This document shows positions 7,593 to 14,937 of a stretch of 64,000 bases of DNA, one piece after another. Source of the stretch: Planctomycetota bacterium (GTDB lineage: Bacteria; Planctomycetota; Planctomycetia; Pirellulales; UBA1268); contig VGZO01000002.1 in assembly GCA_016872555.1 (NCBI GenBank), positions 1 through 64,000 of the forward strand, read 5' to 3'. The notes beneath the pieces were generated by a model. That model did no database searches, had not been told where the DNA came from, and was given only the letters and a program-made list of their open reading frames with translations. Position numbers and translations under genes: made by a program. How positions within the stretch are numbered: the first letter of the stretch is position 1; every line of letters begins with the position of its first letter.

Positions 7593-8759
7593 ATGCCACG
7601 CACCACCGGGAACTACCGCACTTCCACCGTCGCCGGCGAGACCGTGCGCGCGTTCGTGCCGTCTGCCCTTCCCCCCGCCGGACCGGCGCTCCGCGTCGAG
7701 GGGCCGATCGAAGCCGCATGCGCGCGCGCCATGGCGTCCATCGGCCGGCTCGAGGTGGCGGCGTGCCTCGTTCCCAGCACCGAGTGGTTCCTGTATGGCT
7801 TCGTCCGGAAGGAGGCGGTGCTGACCTCGCAGATCGAGGGCACCGAGGCCACCCTGCGCGACGTACTGGAGTTCGAGGCGACCGAGTACGCAACGCGCGA
7901 AGCCGACGTGGCGGAAGTCTGCAACTACGTCGAGGCGTTGACCTACACGCGCCGCGAGCTGGCGAAGCCCAAGGGCCTGCCGCTGAGCGCTCGCCTGCTT
8001 TGCGAGGCACACCGGCGCCTCATGCGGGATGCAGGCACCCGTCGCGGCGGCAACAAGAAGCCTGGCACGATCCGAACGAGCCAGAACTGGGTCGGCGGCA
8101 CGCGGCCCGGCAATGCGCGCTTCGTGCCTCCTCCGGCGGATGCGGTGCCGCGGCTGCTCGCCGACCTCGACCGATGGATCCACGGGCGCGATCCGCTGCC
8201 GCCGCTCGTCAAAGCCGGGCTGGCGCACGTGCAGTTCGAGACGATCCACCCCTTCCTGGACGGCAACGGCCGGATCGGGCGCCTGCTCGTCACCCTGCTC
8301 CTCGAGCACTGGGGCGTGATGCGCTCGCCCATCCTGTACCTGAGCCACTCGTTCAAGCGCCACCAGCGCGGGTACTACGACCGGCTCTCGGCCGTTCGCA
8401 CCGACGGCGACTGGGAGGGCTGGACGCAGTTCTACCTGGCGTGCGTCGAGGAGTCCGCCGAGGATGGCGTCGCCGTCGCCCAGCGCATCTTCGCGATCAC
8501 CGGCAAGGACCGCGGCCGGCTCCTGTCGCACGCGGGCGCCACCGTGGCGGCGATCCACCTGCTCGACCTGCTGCCGTCGAACCCCATCGTGACGGTGCCA
8601 AGGGCCGCGACGCTGCTGGGCACCACCGCGCCCACGGCGCGCAAGGCGGTCGAGGTGCTGGAAGAACTCGGCGTCCTCCACGAGACCAGCGGCAGGCAGC
8701 GCGACCGCGTCTACGCGCACCAGGCATACCTGCAGGCGCTCACGGCGGACGAGAATTGA
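7593..8759 (+). CDS. Fic-family protein, probable AMPylase
   Basis: The 388-residue protein has the Fic core motif HPFLDGNGRIGR at residues 219-230, with His219 as catalytic base and the DGNGR anion-binding loop. An inhibitory-helix motif TSQIEG (78-83) matches the (S/T)xxxE(G/N) pattern, placing the regulatory glutamate before the core as in class II Fic proteins. The C-terminal ~100 residues look like a winged helix (PRAATLLGTTAPTARKAVEV). Fic enzymes transfer AMP or related groups to protein hydroxyls; the target is unknown. AGGA precedes the ATG, and a TTGACT box sits at 7538-7543. No separate antitoxin is seen. It lies beside an IS3-type element in the accessory region. Confidence 0.9.
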   Translation: MPRTTGNYRTSTVAGETVRAFVPSALPPAGPALRVEGPIEAACARAMASIGRLEVAACLVPSTEWFLYGFVRKEAVLTSQIEGTEATLRDVLEFEATEYATREADVAEVCNYVEALTYTRRELAKPKGLPLSARLLCEAHRRLMRDAGTRRGGNKKPGTIRTSQNWVGGTRPGNARFVPPPADAVPRLLADLDRWIHGRDPLPPLVKAGLAHVQFETIHPFLDGNGRIGRLLVTLLLEHWGVMRSPILYLSHSFKRHQRGYYDRLSAVRTDGDWEGWTQFYLACVEESAEDGVAVAQRIFAITGKDRGRLLSHAGATVAAIHLLDLLPSNPIVTVPRAATLLGTTAPTARKAVEVLEELGVLHETSGRQRDRVYAHQAYLQALTADEN

Positions 8760-8880
8760 GTGGAGGAGCGCGGGTCGTGGCACCGGGGTTTGAAGCCGGA
8801 TCGACCTGACGGGGGTGCGCTGAACAGGTCCACCCCTCATGAGAGACTTTCGCGGCCCACGGGGCCGAGAGGAGTCTCCG

Positions 8881-9168
8881 ATGAAGCGTTCGAACAGGAA
8901 GCGGCACCGTCCCGAGGAGGTGGTCGCCAAGCTCAGGCAGGCTGACGAGGCACTGGCCAAGGGCGCGCCGATCGCCGAGGTGGCGAGGTCGCTGGGTGTT
9001 GCCGAGGTGACGCTGCACCGGTGGCGTGCCGAGTACGGCGCGGTGGACCGGGACGCGGTGAAGCGGCTGAAGGACCTCGAGAAGGAGAACGCCCGGCTGA
9101 AGCGCCTGGTGGCGGACCAGCAGCTGGACATCCAGATCCTGAAGGAGATCGCCAAGGGGGAATTCTGA
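8881..9168 (+). CDS. IS3-family transposase OrfA
   Basis: The 95-residue protein has an N-terminal helix-turn-helix (RPEEVVAKLRQADEALAKG, then EVARSLGVAEVTLHRWRAEY). A leucine-zipper-like helix follows (VKRLKDLEKENARLKRLVAD). This is typical OrfA architecture: DNA binding to the terminal repeats plus dimerisation. The ATG at 8881 is preferred over the in-frame start at 8839 because the protein then begins with the usual basic segment. OrfB lies in the -1 frame and overlaps its end, consistent with the programmed frameshift used by IS3 elements. With orfB truncated, the protein is likely a leftover. Confidence 0.85.
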   Translation: MKRSNRKRHRPEEVVAKLRQADEALAKGAPIAEVARSLGVAEVTLHRWRAEYGAVDRDAVKRLKDLEKENARLKRLVADQQLDIQILKEIAKGEF

Positions 9169-9705
9169 GCCCGGCGCGGCGGCGCCGGGCGATCGAGCAC
9201 GTGACGATGGTGATGGACGTGTCCGAGCGGCGTGTCTGCCGTGTGGCTGGCCAGCACCGGAGCACGCAGCGCCGCCCGGCGCCGCCGAACCCGTACCGGG
9301 ACAGGCTGGTCGGCAGGATGCGGGAACTGGCCGTGGCGAATCCACGCCGTGGCCGGCGCTACATCATCGATTTGCTGCGGAAGGGGCGTTGGTCGGTCGG
9401 AGCGAGGCTGATGAAGCGGCTGTGGCGCCAGGAGGGCCTGCTGGTGCCCGGGAAGCGCATGAAACGCAGGCGGATCGGCACGGGCGAGAACGGCATCGTG
9501 CGCCGAAGGGCGACGAGGAGGAACGAGGTGTGGGGCATGGACTTCGTGCAGGACTGGACCGCCGACGGCCGCCCGCTGCGGATGCTGGTGGTGCTGGACG
9601 AGTACACGCGCGAGTGCCTGGCAATCGAGGTGCGGCGGCGGCTGCGCGGGAAGGACGTGGTGGCGGTGCTCGACGAGCTGACGATGGATAGCCCGGCCAA
9701 TGCGA
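9140..9705 (+). pseudogene. IS3-family transposase OrfB, truncated
   Basis: In the -1 frame relative to orfA the sequence encodes the N-terminal HTH_21-like region (NPYRDRLVGRMRELAVANPR, then RRYIIDLLRKG) and the start of the DDE core. The core start is WGMDFVQDWTADGRPLRMLV, giving the first catalytic Asp, followed by VLDEYTRECLAIEV. Similarity ends after AVLDELT near 9690. The second Asp (SDNGPEF-type motif) and the Glu are missing, so the protein is inactive. Confidence 0.8.
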
Positions 9706-9723
9706 CGTCCGCAAGGGGCTCCC

Positions 9724-9959
9724 CGGCTGATGAGCGGCTCGTGAGCCGCGTGTTTCGTGTTTTCGTCTCCCGGCCCCGAAAAGCACTCTCCAGATTGGCC
9801 GGCTACCCGCCCCCGGAGTGGCGAGTTTCTCGCCTCGGCGCAGACCGTCTCCCGAGTCGCCCGTCCAGGGCCTTGATGCCTCACGTCCGGCATCACTCAG
9901 AGCTTGTGGATGTCGATCACGGGCAGGTCGTCTATCCGTCCCTGGAAGACGTCGCGCTC
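9724..9959 (-). mobile_element. IS91-type 3'-end fragment (second copy)
   Basis: Read on the minus strand, it encodes HERDVFQGRIDDLPVIDIH then KL and continues into ~165 nt of non-coding DNA. That DNA aligns with 4042-4205 of the first copy and ends in the same block (9747-9724 reversed). The upstream part of the transposase is missing where the IS66 terminal repeat begins. The IS91 tail also abuts the broken IS3 orfB. Confidence 0.75.
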
Positions 9960-9973
9960 GTGTGCGCACACCA
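9956..9973 (+). repeat. IS66 terminal inverted repeat, tnpC side
   Basis: Perfect 18-bp inverted copy of 12405-12422. It contains the self-complementary GTGTGCGCACAC. Confidence 0.75.
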
Positions 9974-10024
9974 CGCCCACCCCTTGCCCTGCCGGGGTGA
10001 CCGGGCGGCAATGCGCGAAGACGT

Positions 10025-11562
10025 CTACTCCCGCACCGCCCGTCGCCGTGCTCGGCGGGTCTTCTTGATGTCGGCGCGGGCGGCCCGCCCCTCCTCGCGG
10101 TAGGTGCGAATGGCCTCTGGGTGTGCCGCCCTCCAGGCATCGGGCCGAAGCGACTCGTAGTCGGTGTCGCCGGCCAGCAGGCGGTCGAGGACGTCCTGCA
10201 CGTAGGCGAAGACATCGAGATCGTTCCGCACGGCGCTGCTGAGGATCGTGAACAGGTCGGCGGCGCGATAGCCGGGCTCGACTTCCCCGACGAAGAGCCA
10301 GTTCTTGCGACCAATCGCCACCTTCTTCATCAACTGCTCGGTGAGGTTGTTGTCGATCGGCACGCGGCCATCATCGAGACAGACGAGCAGGTGATCGAAC
10401 TGATTCCGGATGTACGTCAGCGCCTGGCCGAACGTCTCCTTGGGAAGCACGTCGGCGATCGCCGCGCCCGCGACGTACTCCCGCATCCGCTCCCAGATCG
10501 GCTTCGCCTCGGCCTGCCTCAGGGCCTTTCTGTCGGCTGCGGAGAAGTCCTTGGAACGATCCTCGACGTCGTAGAGATGCTGGAACATCGAGAGCAGCAC
10601 TGCGGCGTGTCGCGGGTGGTTGTCGCGGGCGTTGAACACCTTCCGCCGGGCATGCGCCACGCAGGCCCCGCGGACGATCCGCCCGTCACTCTGCGTCTGC
10701 ACCGCGTCGTAGCCGGAGTAGCAGTCGGCCATCAGGGTGCCGGTGAAGCCGTCGAGAAACAGCTCCGCGCCGTCGCGATGGCGGCTGACAGTGAAGTCGA
10801 AGACGTCGATCGGCGCCGTGATGCTCCGGCACGCCCACATGCGCGCGGTGATGCTCTCAGGTGAAAGCCGTACTTGTGGACGACGATCTGGGCGGCCACG
10901 CTCGTGCCGTAGCGGTTGCCCTCGACCAGGCCGACCGGCCGCGGGGCCTCCTTCACGCCGCCCTCCTCGTGCTTCCGGCAGGCAAGCTTGGGAATGCCGG
11001 TGCGACGGACGACGAGCTTGGGCGGCACGATCTCGAGCGTCTCTTGCCAGTCGTAGCCGATCACCTCCCGCTCGCCGTGCTCCGGGCAGGTCTTCTGGTC
11101 TTCGGGCACCGGCAGCTTCACCTCGATCCGCGGCAGGTGCGCCGGAAGCTGCTCGTTCCGGGTCTTCTGCGGCTGCTGCTGGCGGCGCCGATAGCCTTCG
11201 ATGTTCTCGTAGGCCGCGTCGGCGAGGCCCTCGGCGGCGTCCGCCACGTCGGGTGAATCCCCGAAGTCGATCTTCAGCTGGCTCGGGTCGGCGAGGTATC
11301 GCTCGATCCGCTTCTTGAAGGCAGCCTGGAGCGCGGCCGCGAGGCGGGGTTGGTACTCCGCGAGCTTGTCCTTCTGCTCGGCCAGTTGCTGGTTCTGCTG
11401 GGCGACCAGCGCGGCCTTGGCAGCCAGCGCGGTGTCGCGTTCGGCGATCACGACATCGCGTTCGGCAATCGCCGTGTGGCACTCGGCGATCACGCCGCGC
11501 TGTTCACGGAGTAGCCTCTGGCAGGCGTCGATGTCACTCGGAAACGTCGTCGTCTCACGCAT
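10025..11562 (-). pseudogene. tnpC: IS66 transposase TnpC, internally deleted and frameshifted
   Basis: The N-terminal coiled coil (AERDTALAAKAALVAQQNQQ) is present. So are the zinc-binding region (CPEHGEREVIGYDWQETLEI), EGNRYGTSVAAQIVVHKYGFHL, and from ~10850 the C-terminal half with MADCYSGYD and VPIDNNLTEQLMKKVAIGRK. Between KYGFHL and ARMWACRSI, about 90-100 residues normally present in this family are missing. That includes the GTDDT-type segment with the first catalytic Asp. The join also shifts the frame near 10860. The protein is therefore catalytically dead. Confidence 0.85.
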
Positions 11563-11648
11563 GACCGCATCATGCACGCCGCGCCTGGCAAGAGCAGATT
11601 CACTCTCGCACCAAAAATAATCGCGTGCCAAACACGATGCGACTTCGC

Positions 11649-12002
11649 TCAGCTCGCGCGACTGAATCGCTTGCGGCGCCGCACCGTCTCGAGCCGCACG
11701 CCGCCGAGGATCATCGCGAGCTGCGTCGAGTCGATGCGCACTCGCTTCGCGCTATCGCTTGCCGCCACGACCTCGAATGTTCCCTGCTCCAGCCGCTTGT
11801 ACCAGAGCACGAAGCCGTCGCCATCCCACCAGAGCGCCTTGATGCGATCCCTCCGCTTGTTGACGAACAGGAACAGACTGCCATCGGCGGGATCGTCGCC
11901 AAAGACGCCCCGAATGAGCCCGCACAGGCCCGTGAAGCTCTTGCGCATGTCGGTGGCGTCGGTGTGCAGGAAGATCGCGGGGGCCGGGGAGACGCTTAGC
12001 AT
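11649..12002 (-). CDS. tnpB: IS66-family accessory protein TnpB
   Basis: The 117-residue protein has the hallmark IS66 Orf2 pattern: IFLHTDATDMRKSFTGLCGL near the N-terminus, then GSLFLFVNKRRDRIKALWWD, GFVLWYKRLEQG, and LEQ/MILGG-type C-terminal motifs. It is required for IS66 transposition, with unknown biochemistry. The ATG overlaps the end of tnpA by 7 nt, suggesting translational coupling. It appears intact. Confidence 0.92.
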   Translation of the reverse strand: MLSVSPAPAIFLHTDATDMRKSFTGLCGLIRGVFGDDPADGSLFLFVNKRRDRIKALWWDGDGFVLWYKRLEQGTFEVVAASDSAKRVRIDSTQLAMILGGVRLETVRRRKRFSRAS

Positions 12003-12337
12003 CGGGCCGCTTCCGCCTGCGCGGCCATGCGATCGATCACCACGCGCACGAGGTCCACGCGATCGTCCGGGATCTCCAACGTCGCACCGCCCGGAAAGCG
12101 CACGAGCACTGAACGCCTCGGGATGATCTCAACGGGCCGGAACGACTCGGCCGCACGCGGTTGAATCCGCGCCGCCGGCGATGCAGCCCGCTCGATCCTC
12201 CGCCGCCAAGACTTCCAGAGCGACACGCTCACCCGCTCCCGCCTGCAGAACTCGGCCGCAGTCAGGCCGCTCTTCGCATGTCGCGCCAGCCGTCGTCGCC
12301 ACGCCGCCAGCTTGTCCCGATCCACACTCCGTCCCAT
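11996..12337 (-). CDS. tnpA: IS66-family accessory protein TnpA
   Basis: From the ATG at 12337 the product has 113 residues. A helix-turn-helix-like segment (LARHAKSGLTAAEFCRRERV, then SVSLWKSWRRRI) is followed by a C-terminal motif VRFPGGATLEIPD, which together define the IS66 TnpA/OrfA family. An in-frame start at 12370 would add 11 residues but overlaps the terminal region. It is probably the DNA-binding accessory factor of the element. It appears intact although the partner transposase is broken. Confidence 0.88.
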   Translation of the reverse strand: MGRSVDRDKLAAWRRRLARHAKSGLTAAEFCRRERVSVSLWKSWRRRIERAASPAARIQPRAAESFRPVEIIPRRSVLVRFPGGATLEIPDDRVDLVRVVIDRMAAQAEAARC

Positions 12338-12397
12338 GCCATGCCTCCGCTGCCGATGGAAAAGGTCCACCGGCCGAGGCTATCAGGGGCTACAAGG

Positions 12398-12610
12398 GTG
12401 GCTGTGGTGTGCGCACACGAGCACGGGATCTGCCAAGATGAAGTCGAATGGGTCGTGCAGAATCCGCTGGCAGTCGGATCAAGTCGATCGTCCGGCTGTC
12501 CGGTCGCCGTCGGCCGCACGCCTGCCGGCCGCTTGCTGATCGTCGTCTACGAGCACATCGACCATGTCACCGTCTATCCCGTGACCGCATACGAGATCGA
12601 GGACGCCTGA
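12398..12610 (+). pseudogene. BrnT/DUF4258-like toxin, N-terminus replaced by IS66 end
   Basis: The residues after EHGICQDEVEWVVQNP, with GRTPAGRLLIVVYE and the C-terminal VYPVTAYEIED, match the compact RelE-fold BrnT/DUF4258 toxin pattern. This normally begins with a W-x-x-H-N-type strand and an HGI/V-EEVE helix. Here the frame upstream of AHEHGI is encoded by the IS66 terminal repeat (12405-12422). The native first ~10-15 residues are lost, and the only starts (GTG 12398 or nearby) come from the insertion sequence. A chimeric product is conceivable. The next gene overlaps closely, as expected for a toxin-antitoxin pair. Confidence 0.6.
12405..12422 (-). repeat. IS66 terminal inverted repeat, tnpA side
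   Basis: Inverted copy of 9956-9973. Its outer bases encode the first codons (AHE) of the downstream toxin-like frame. Confidence 0.75.
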
Positions 12611-12612
12611 CG

Positions 12613-12930
12613 ATGCCTCACGACGAACGCGCCGCCGGTCGCAGGATTTCCCATCACGCCTCCGCGGAGGAGCAGGCGCGTCATGCAGCGATCCGCCTCC
12701 TTGTCGCAGACGATCTCCCGGAGCTCACGGCGTGGGCGAGGCACGTGGCGGGAACCGGTTCGGGACGGATTGCAGTCGGGACCGTGTTCGCCGCCGATGA
12801 ACGCGAGGTGCTCGACACGATCGACGCCTACGCCTCCGGACATGCCTTGCCTGGCCGCGCGGCGGTCGTTCGGGAAGCGCTCGCGCGGTTGCTTGGCCTC
12901 GACATAGCGCCGGAACCGCCGACGGGTTGA
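12613..12930 (+). CDS. Small protein downstream of toxin remnant, putative antitoxin
   Basis: The 105-residue protein starts 3 nt after the toxin-like stop. It has an N-terminal helical half (SAEEQARHAAIRLLVADDLP, then ELTAWARHV) and a C-terminal half (REVLDTIDAYASGHALPGRA, then VVREALARLLGL). The C-terminal helix pair resembles ribbon-helix-helix-like DNA-binding segments of small antitoxins, but no family was identified. The antitoxin call comes from size and position only. Although its partner has lost its start, this gene looks intact. Confidence 0.5.
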   Translation: MPHDERAAGRRISHHASAEEQARHAAIRLLVADDLPELTAWARHVAGTGSGRIAVGTVFAADEREVLDTIDAYASGHALPGRAAVVREALARLLGLDIAPEPPTG

Positions 12931-13027
12931 GGGCCGCGGTAGCATCGTGCATCAGGCGCTGTGCCTCGAGGCAATGCCAGGGGATCGTGATCCCGCGTGC
13001 ATGAATCAGCCGCGGCTCGCGAAGACC

Positions 13028-14872
13028 TCACCCGGCGCTTCGCTGGCCGCGGCGCGATCCCCGGTCGAGAGCCATCCGGCGGCGCAGGCGGATGCCGGCA
13101 CAAGCCAGCGCCGCCGCTGCGAGGACGACCGTCGAGGGCTCCGGCACCGCCACCACGCTGCCGCGGAGCGTGACGAACAGCGACCGGCTCGTCGCGCCGG
13201 GAAGATCGATGTCGGAGACGTCGAGCCGGTACTGCGTGCTGAAGTCACCGAGCGCGTCGGTCGCCAGGCGGACGTCGAAACTCCGCGACGCGCCGGCCGA
13301 CAGGCTCGTGAACGTCGACAGGGTCGTGGAAAACATCGCCGCCGGCTGCGTGGCCACGACTCCGTCGAGATCGAGCGCGGCCGTCCACGCCGCCCCCGCC
13401 GCACCCGAGCGGTTGAACAGCGACAGCGTCCGCGCTCCGGCCGCGGCCCCCTGCTCGAGCGTGCCGAAGTCGATGTCGAGCGTGGTCACGTCGGTCGTCC
13501 CGGCGAACGACGCCCGCGCGGGGTCGAGGACCGACAGCGCGAGCGTCCGGGCGAAGCTCGCCGCATCGGTCCCGGGCGTCGTCGCCGCCACGGCGATCGT
13601 GCCCGACACGCTCCCGGCGAGCGTCGTGTCGAAGGTCAGCGCATGCCCCGTGGCCCCCGCCAGCGGCTGCGCCAATCCGGTGCCGCTGCCGAGCAGTCCG
13701 CCGGAACCGGCGAACGTGTAGTCGAGCCGCTCGCTCCCGGCGGCGACGCGCACCGGGGCGGTATTGGCGACGGCGAGCGTGCCGCTGACCACCGCGCCGC
13801 GGATCACGGTCGACGGCAGCGTGCCCACCGCGACGTCCATCTTCGCCGGGAGGCGATAGTCGGCCACGACGGGGAGATGGTCGGTGACGCGGGCGAGGTC
13901 GGAGAGCACGCCCTGCGCCTGCGTCAGCGAGTAGCCGGGCAACAGCCCCTGGAGCGTCGCCGCGGAGCCGGTCGTGATCGCGCCGTTGAGGGCATGGGTG
14001 GCGGTGTTGCCGAACGCCCAGTAGGAGCCGGGGACGTAGTCGAGGCCGTGGCCGTCGAGCCACTCGCCCGAGACGAGCTGGAAGTCGAACCGGCTGTCCA
14101 TCCCGCCGGTCACCTGGCCGGGAAAGGCGGCCGTCGTCGCCGGCGACTGCGTGTGGACGTCCTTGAACGACGTGGCGCCGTTCCAGGCGCCGACGCGATT
14201 GACCGGATCGAACGCCTGGCCGGGCCCGGCCGCGGTGAGCGTCTGGAAGGCCGACTCGCTCGAGGTGGAGATGTTGAGGTCGCCGGCGTAGATCACGTGG
14301 GCGCCCTGGCCGAGGGCATCGGCGTCGGCGCGGAGCGTCTGGGCTTCGACGTTGCGCCGGGCGGCGTTGGTCGACCCGGTCGACGCCTTCATGTGGCTGA
14401 CGTACACGGTGAAGTCGGCTGCCGTCGAATACCCGGCGGGCGCGAACGTGTAGCGCAGCGCCTGCCGGGCCAGCCCCGACGTGCTCGTCGTCCCGATCGC
14501 CTGCTCGCCGCGGAGCGTCACGGTCGCCGAGTCGTAGACCGCCATCGGCCGACCGGAGCCGGTCGTCGCCCCGTCGAGGAGCGTGTGGACATAGCTCGTC
14601 CGGCCGGTCACCTGGTTGAGCAGCGCGGCGAACGACGAGCCGGTGGTCGCCACCTGCTCCCCTTCCTCGAGGAGGAGGATGTCGATCGGGCCGCTGAAGC
14701 CCGCTTTCGTCGACGCACCGATCGCGCCGAAGACGTTGGCCATGCCGTCGCGCGGGCCGGAGGACGCCGCCGCACTAGCGGTGACGTTGTATTGCACGAT
14801 CCGCAACTGAGCCGCCGCCGGCAGCGCGCCCGCCAGCCAGACCATCGCCGCCACGAGCGTGATTCGCCCCAT
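13028..14872 (-). CDS. Exported endonuclease/exonuclease/phosphatase-like protein with PEP-CTERM
   Basis: The ATG at 14872 follows GAGGGGAC and gives 614 residues. It has a signal peptide (MGRITLVAAMVWLAGALPAA, then AQ). Residues ~20-350 form an EEP-superfamily domain: LRIVQYNV near the start, a DILLLEEGEQ acidic strand, YVSHMKAS, VIYAGDLNIS, and DHLPVVADYRL at the end, all matching the conserved N, E, H, D-x-N and D-H positions. Residues ~350-580 are beta-rich repeats with choice-of-anchor character. The C-terminus has VPEPST, a hydrophobic helix and RLRRR, a PEP-CTERM sorting signal. A secreted, anchored phosphodiesterase or nuclease is inferred. Confidence 0.85.
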   Translation of the reverse strand: MGRITLVAAMVWLAGALPAAAQLRIVQYNVTASAAASSGPRDGMANVFGAIGASTKAGFSGPIDILLLEEGEQVATTGSSFAALLNQVTGRTSYVHTLLDGATTGSGRPMAVYDSATVTLRGEQAIGTTSTSGLARQALRYTFAPAGYSTAADFTVYVSHMKASTGSTNAARRNVEAQTLRADADALGQGAHVIYAGDLNISTSSESAFQTLTAAGPGQAFDPVNRVGAWNGATSFKDVHTQSPATTAAFPGQVTGGMDSRFDFQLVSGEWLDGHGLDYVPGSYWAFGNTATHALNGAITTGSAATLQGLLPGYSLTQAQGVLSDLARVTDHLPVVADYRLPAKMDVAVGTLPSTVIRGAVVSGTLAVANTAPVRVAAGSERLDYTFAGSGGLLGSGTGLAQPLAGATGHALTFDTTLAGSVSGTIAVAATTPGTDAASFARTLALSVLDPARASFAGTTDVTTLDIDFGTLEQGAAAGARTLSLFNRSGAAGAAWTAALDLDGVVATQPAAMFSTTLSTFTSLSAGASRSFDVRLATDALGDFSTQYRLDVSDIDLPGATSRSLFVTLRGSVVAVPEPSTVVLAAAALACAGIRLRRRMALDRGSRRGQRSAG

Positions 14873-14907
14873 CGTCCCCTCCCTGGTCGCGTGCCGTTGT
14901 TCCCCGC

Positions 14908-14927
14908 GCGGCCCGTCGACGGGCCGC
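14908..14927 (-). terminator. Perfect GC palindrome downstream of the nucleotidase gene
   Basis: GCGGCCCGTCGACGGGCCGC is a 20-nt perfect palindrome 10 nt after the stop of the gene at 14938-16491. It is a likely transcript-end hairpin, although no U-run follows. Confidence 0.4.
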
Positions 14928-14937
14928 CGAACGCCCG

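Larger units (their letters stand above)
8803..9705 (+). mobile_element. IS3-family element, 3' part lost
   Basis: The element has the orfA/orfB layout of the IS3 family. OrfB breaks off near 9690, before the second and third catalytic acidic residues. Shortly after, sequence of a minus-strand IS91 tail begins (9724). The left end is estimated around 8803; no right inverted repeat remains. The element cannot transpose by itself. Confidence 0.7.
9956..12422 (-). mobile_element. IS66-family element
   Basis: The three genes tnpA-tnpB-tnpC on the minus strand are bounded by 18-bp perfect terminal inverted repeats, GCTCGTGTGCGCACACCA at 9956-9973 and its complement at 12405-12422. Weaker similarity continues inward (CACCCCTTG against CACCCTTG). 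IS66 elements normally duplicate 8 bp of target. The flanks (…GACGTCGC and ACGGGATC…) do not match, and the two sides belong to different sequences (IS91 tail and toxin gene). The element therefore took part in a rearrangement after insertion. Confidence 0.8.
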
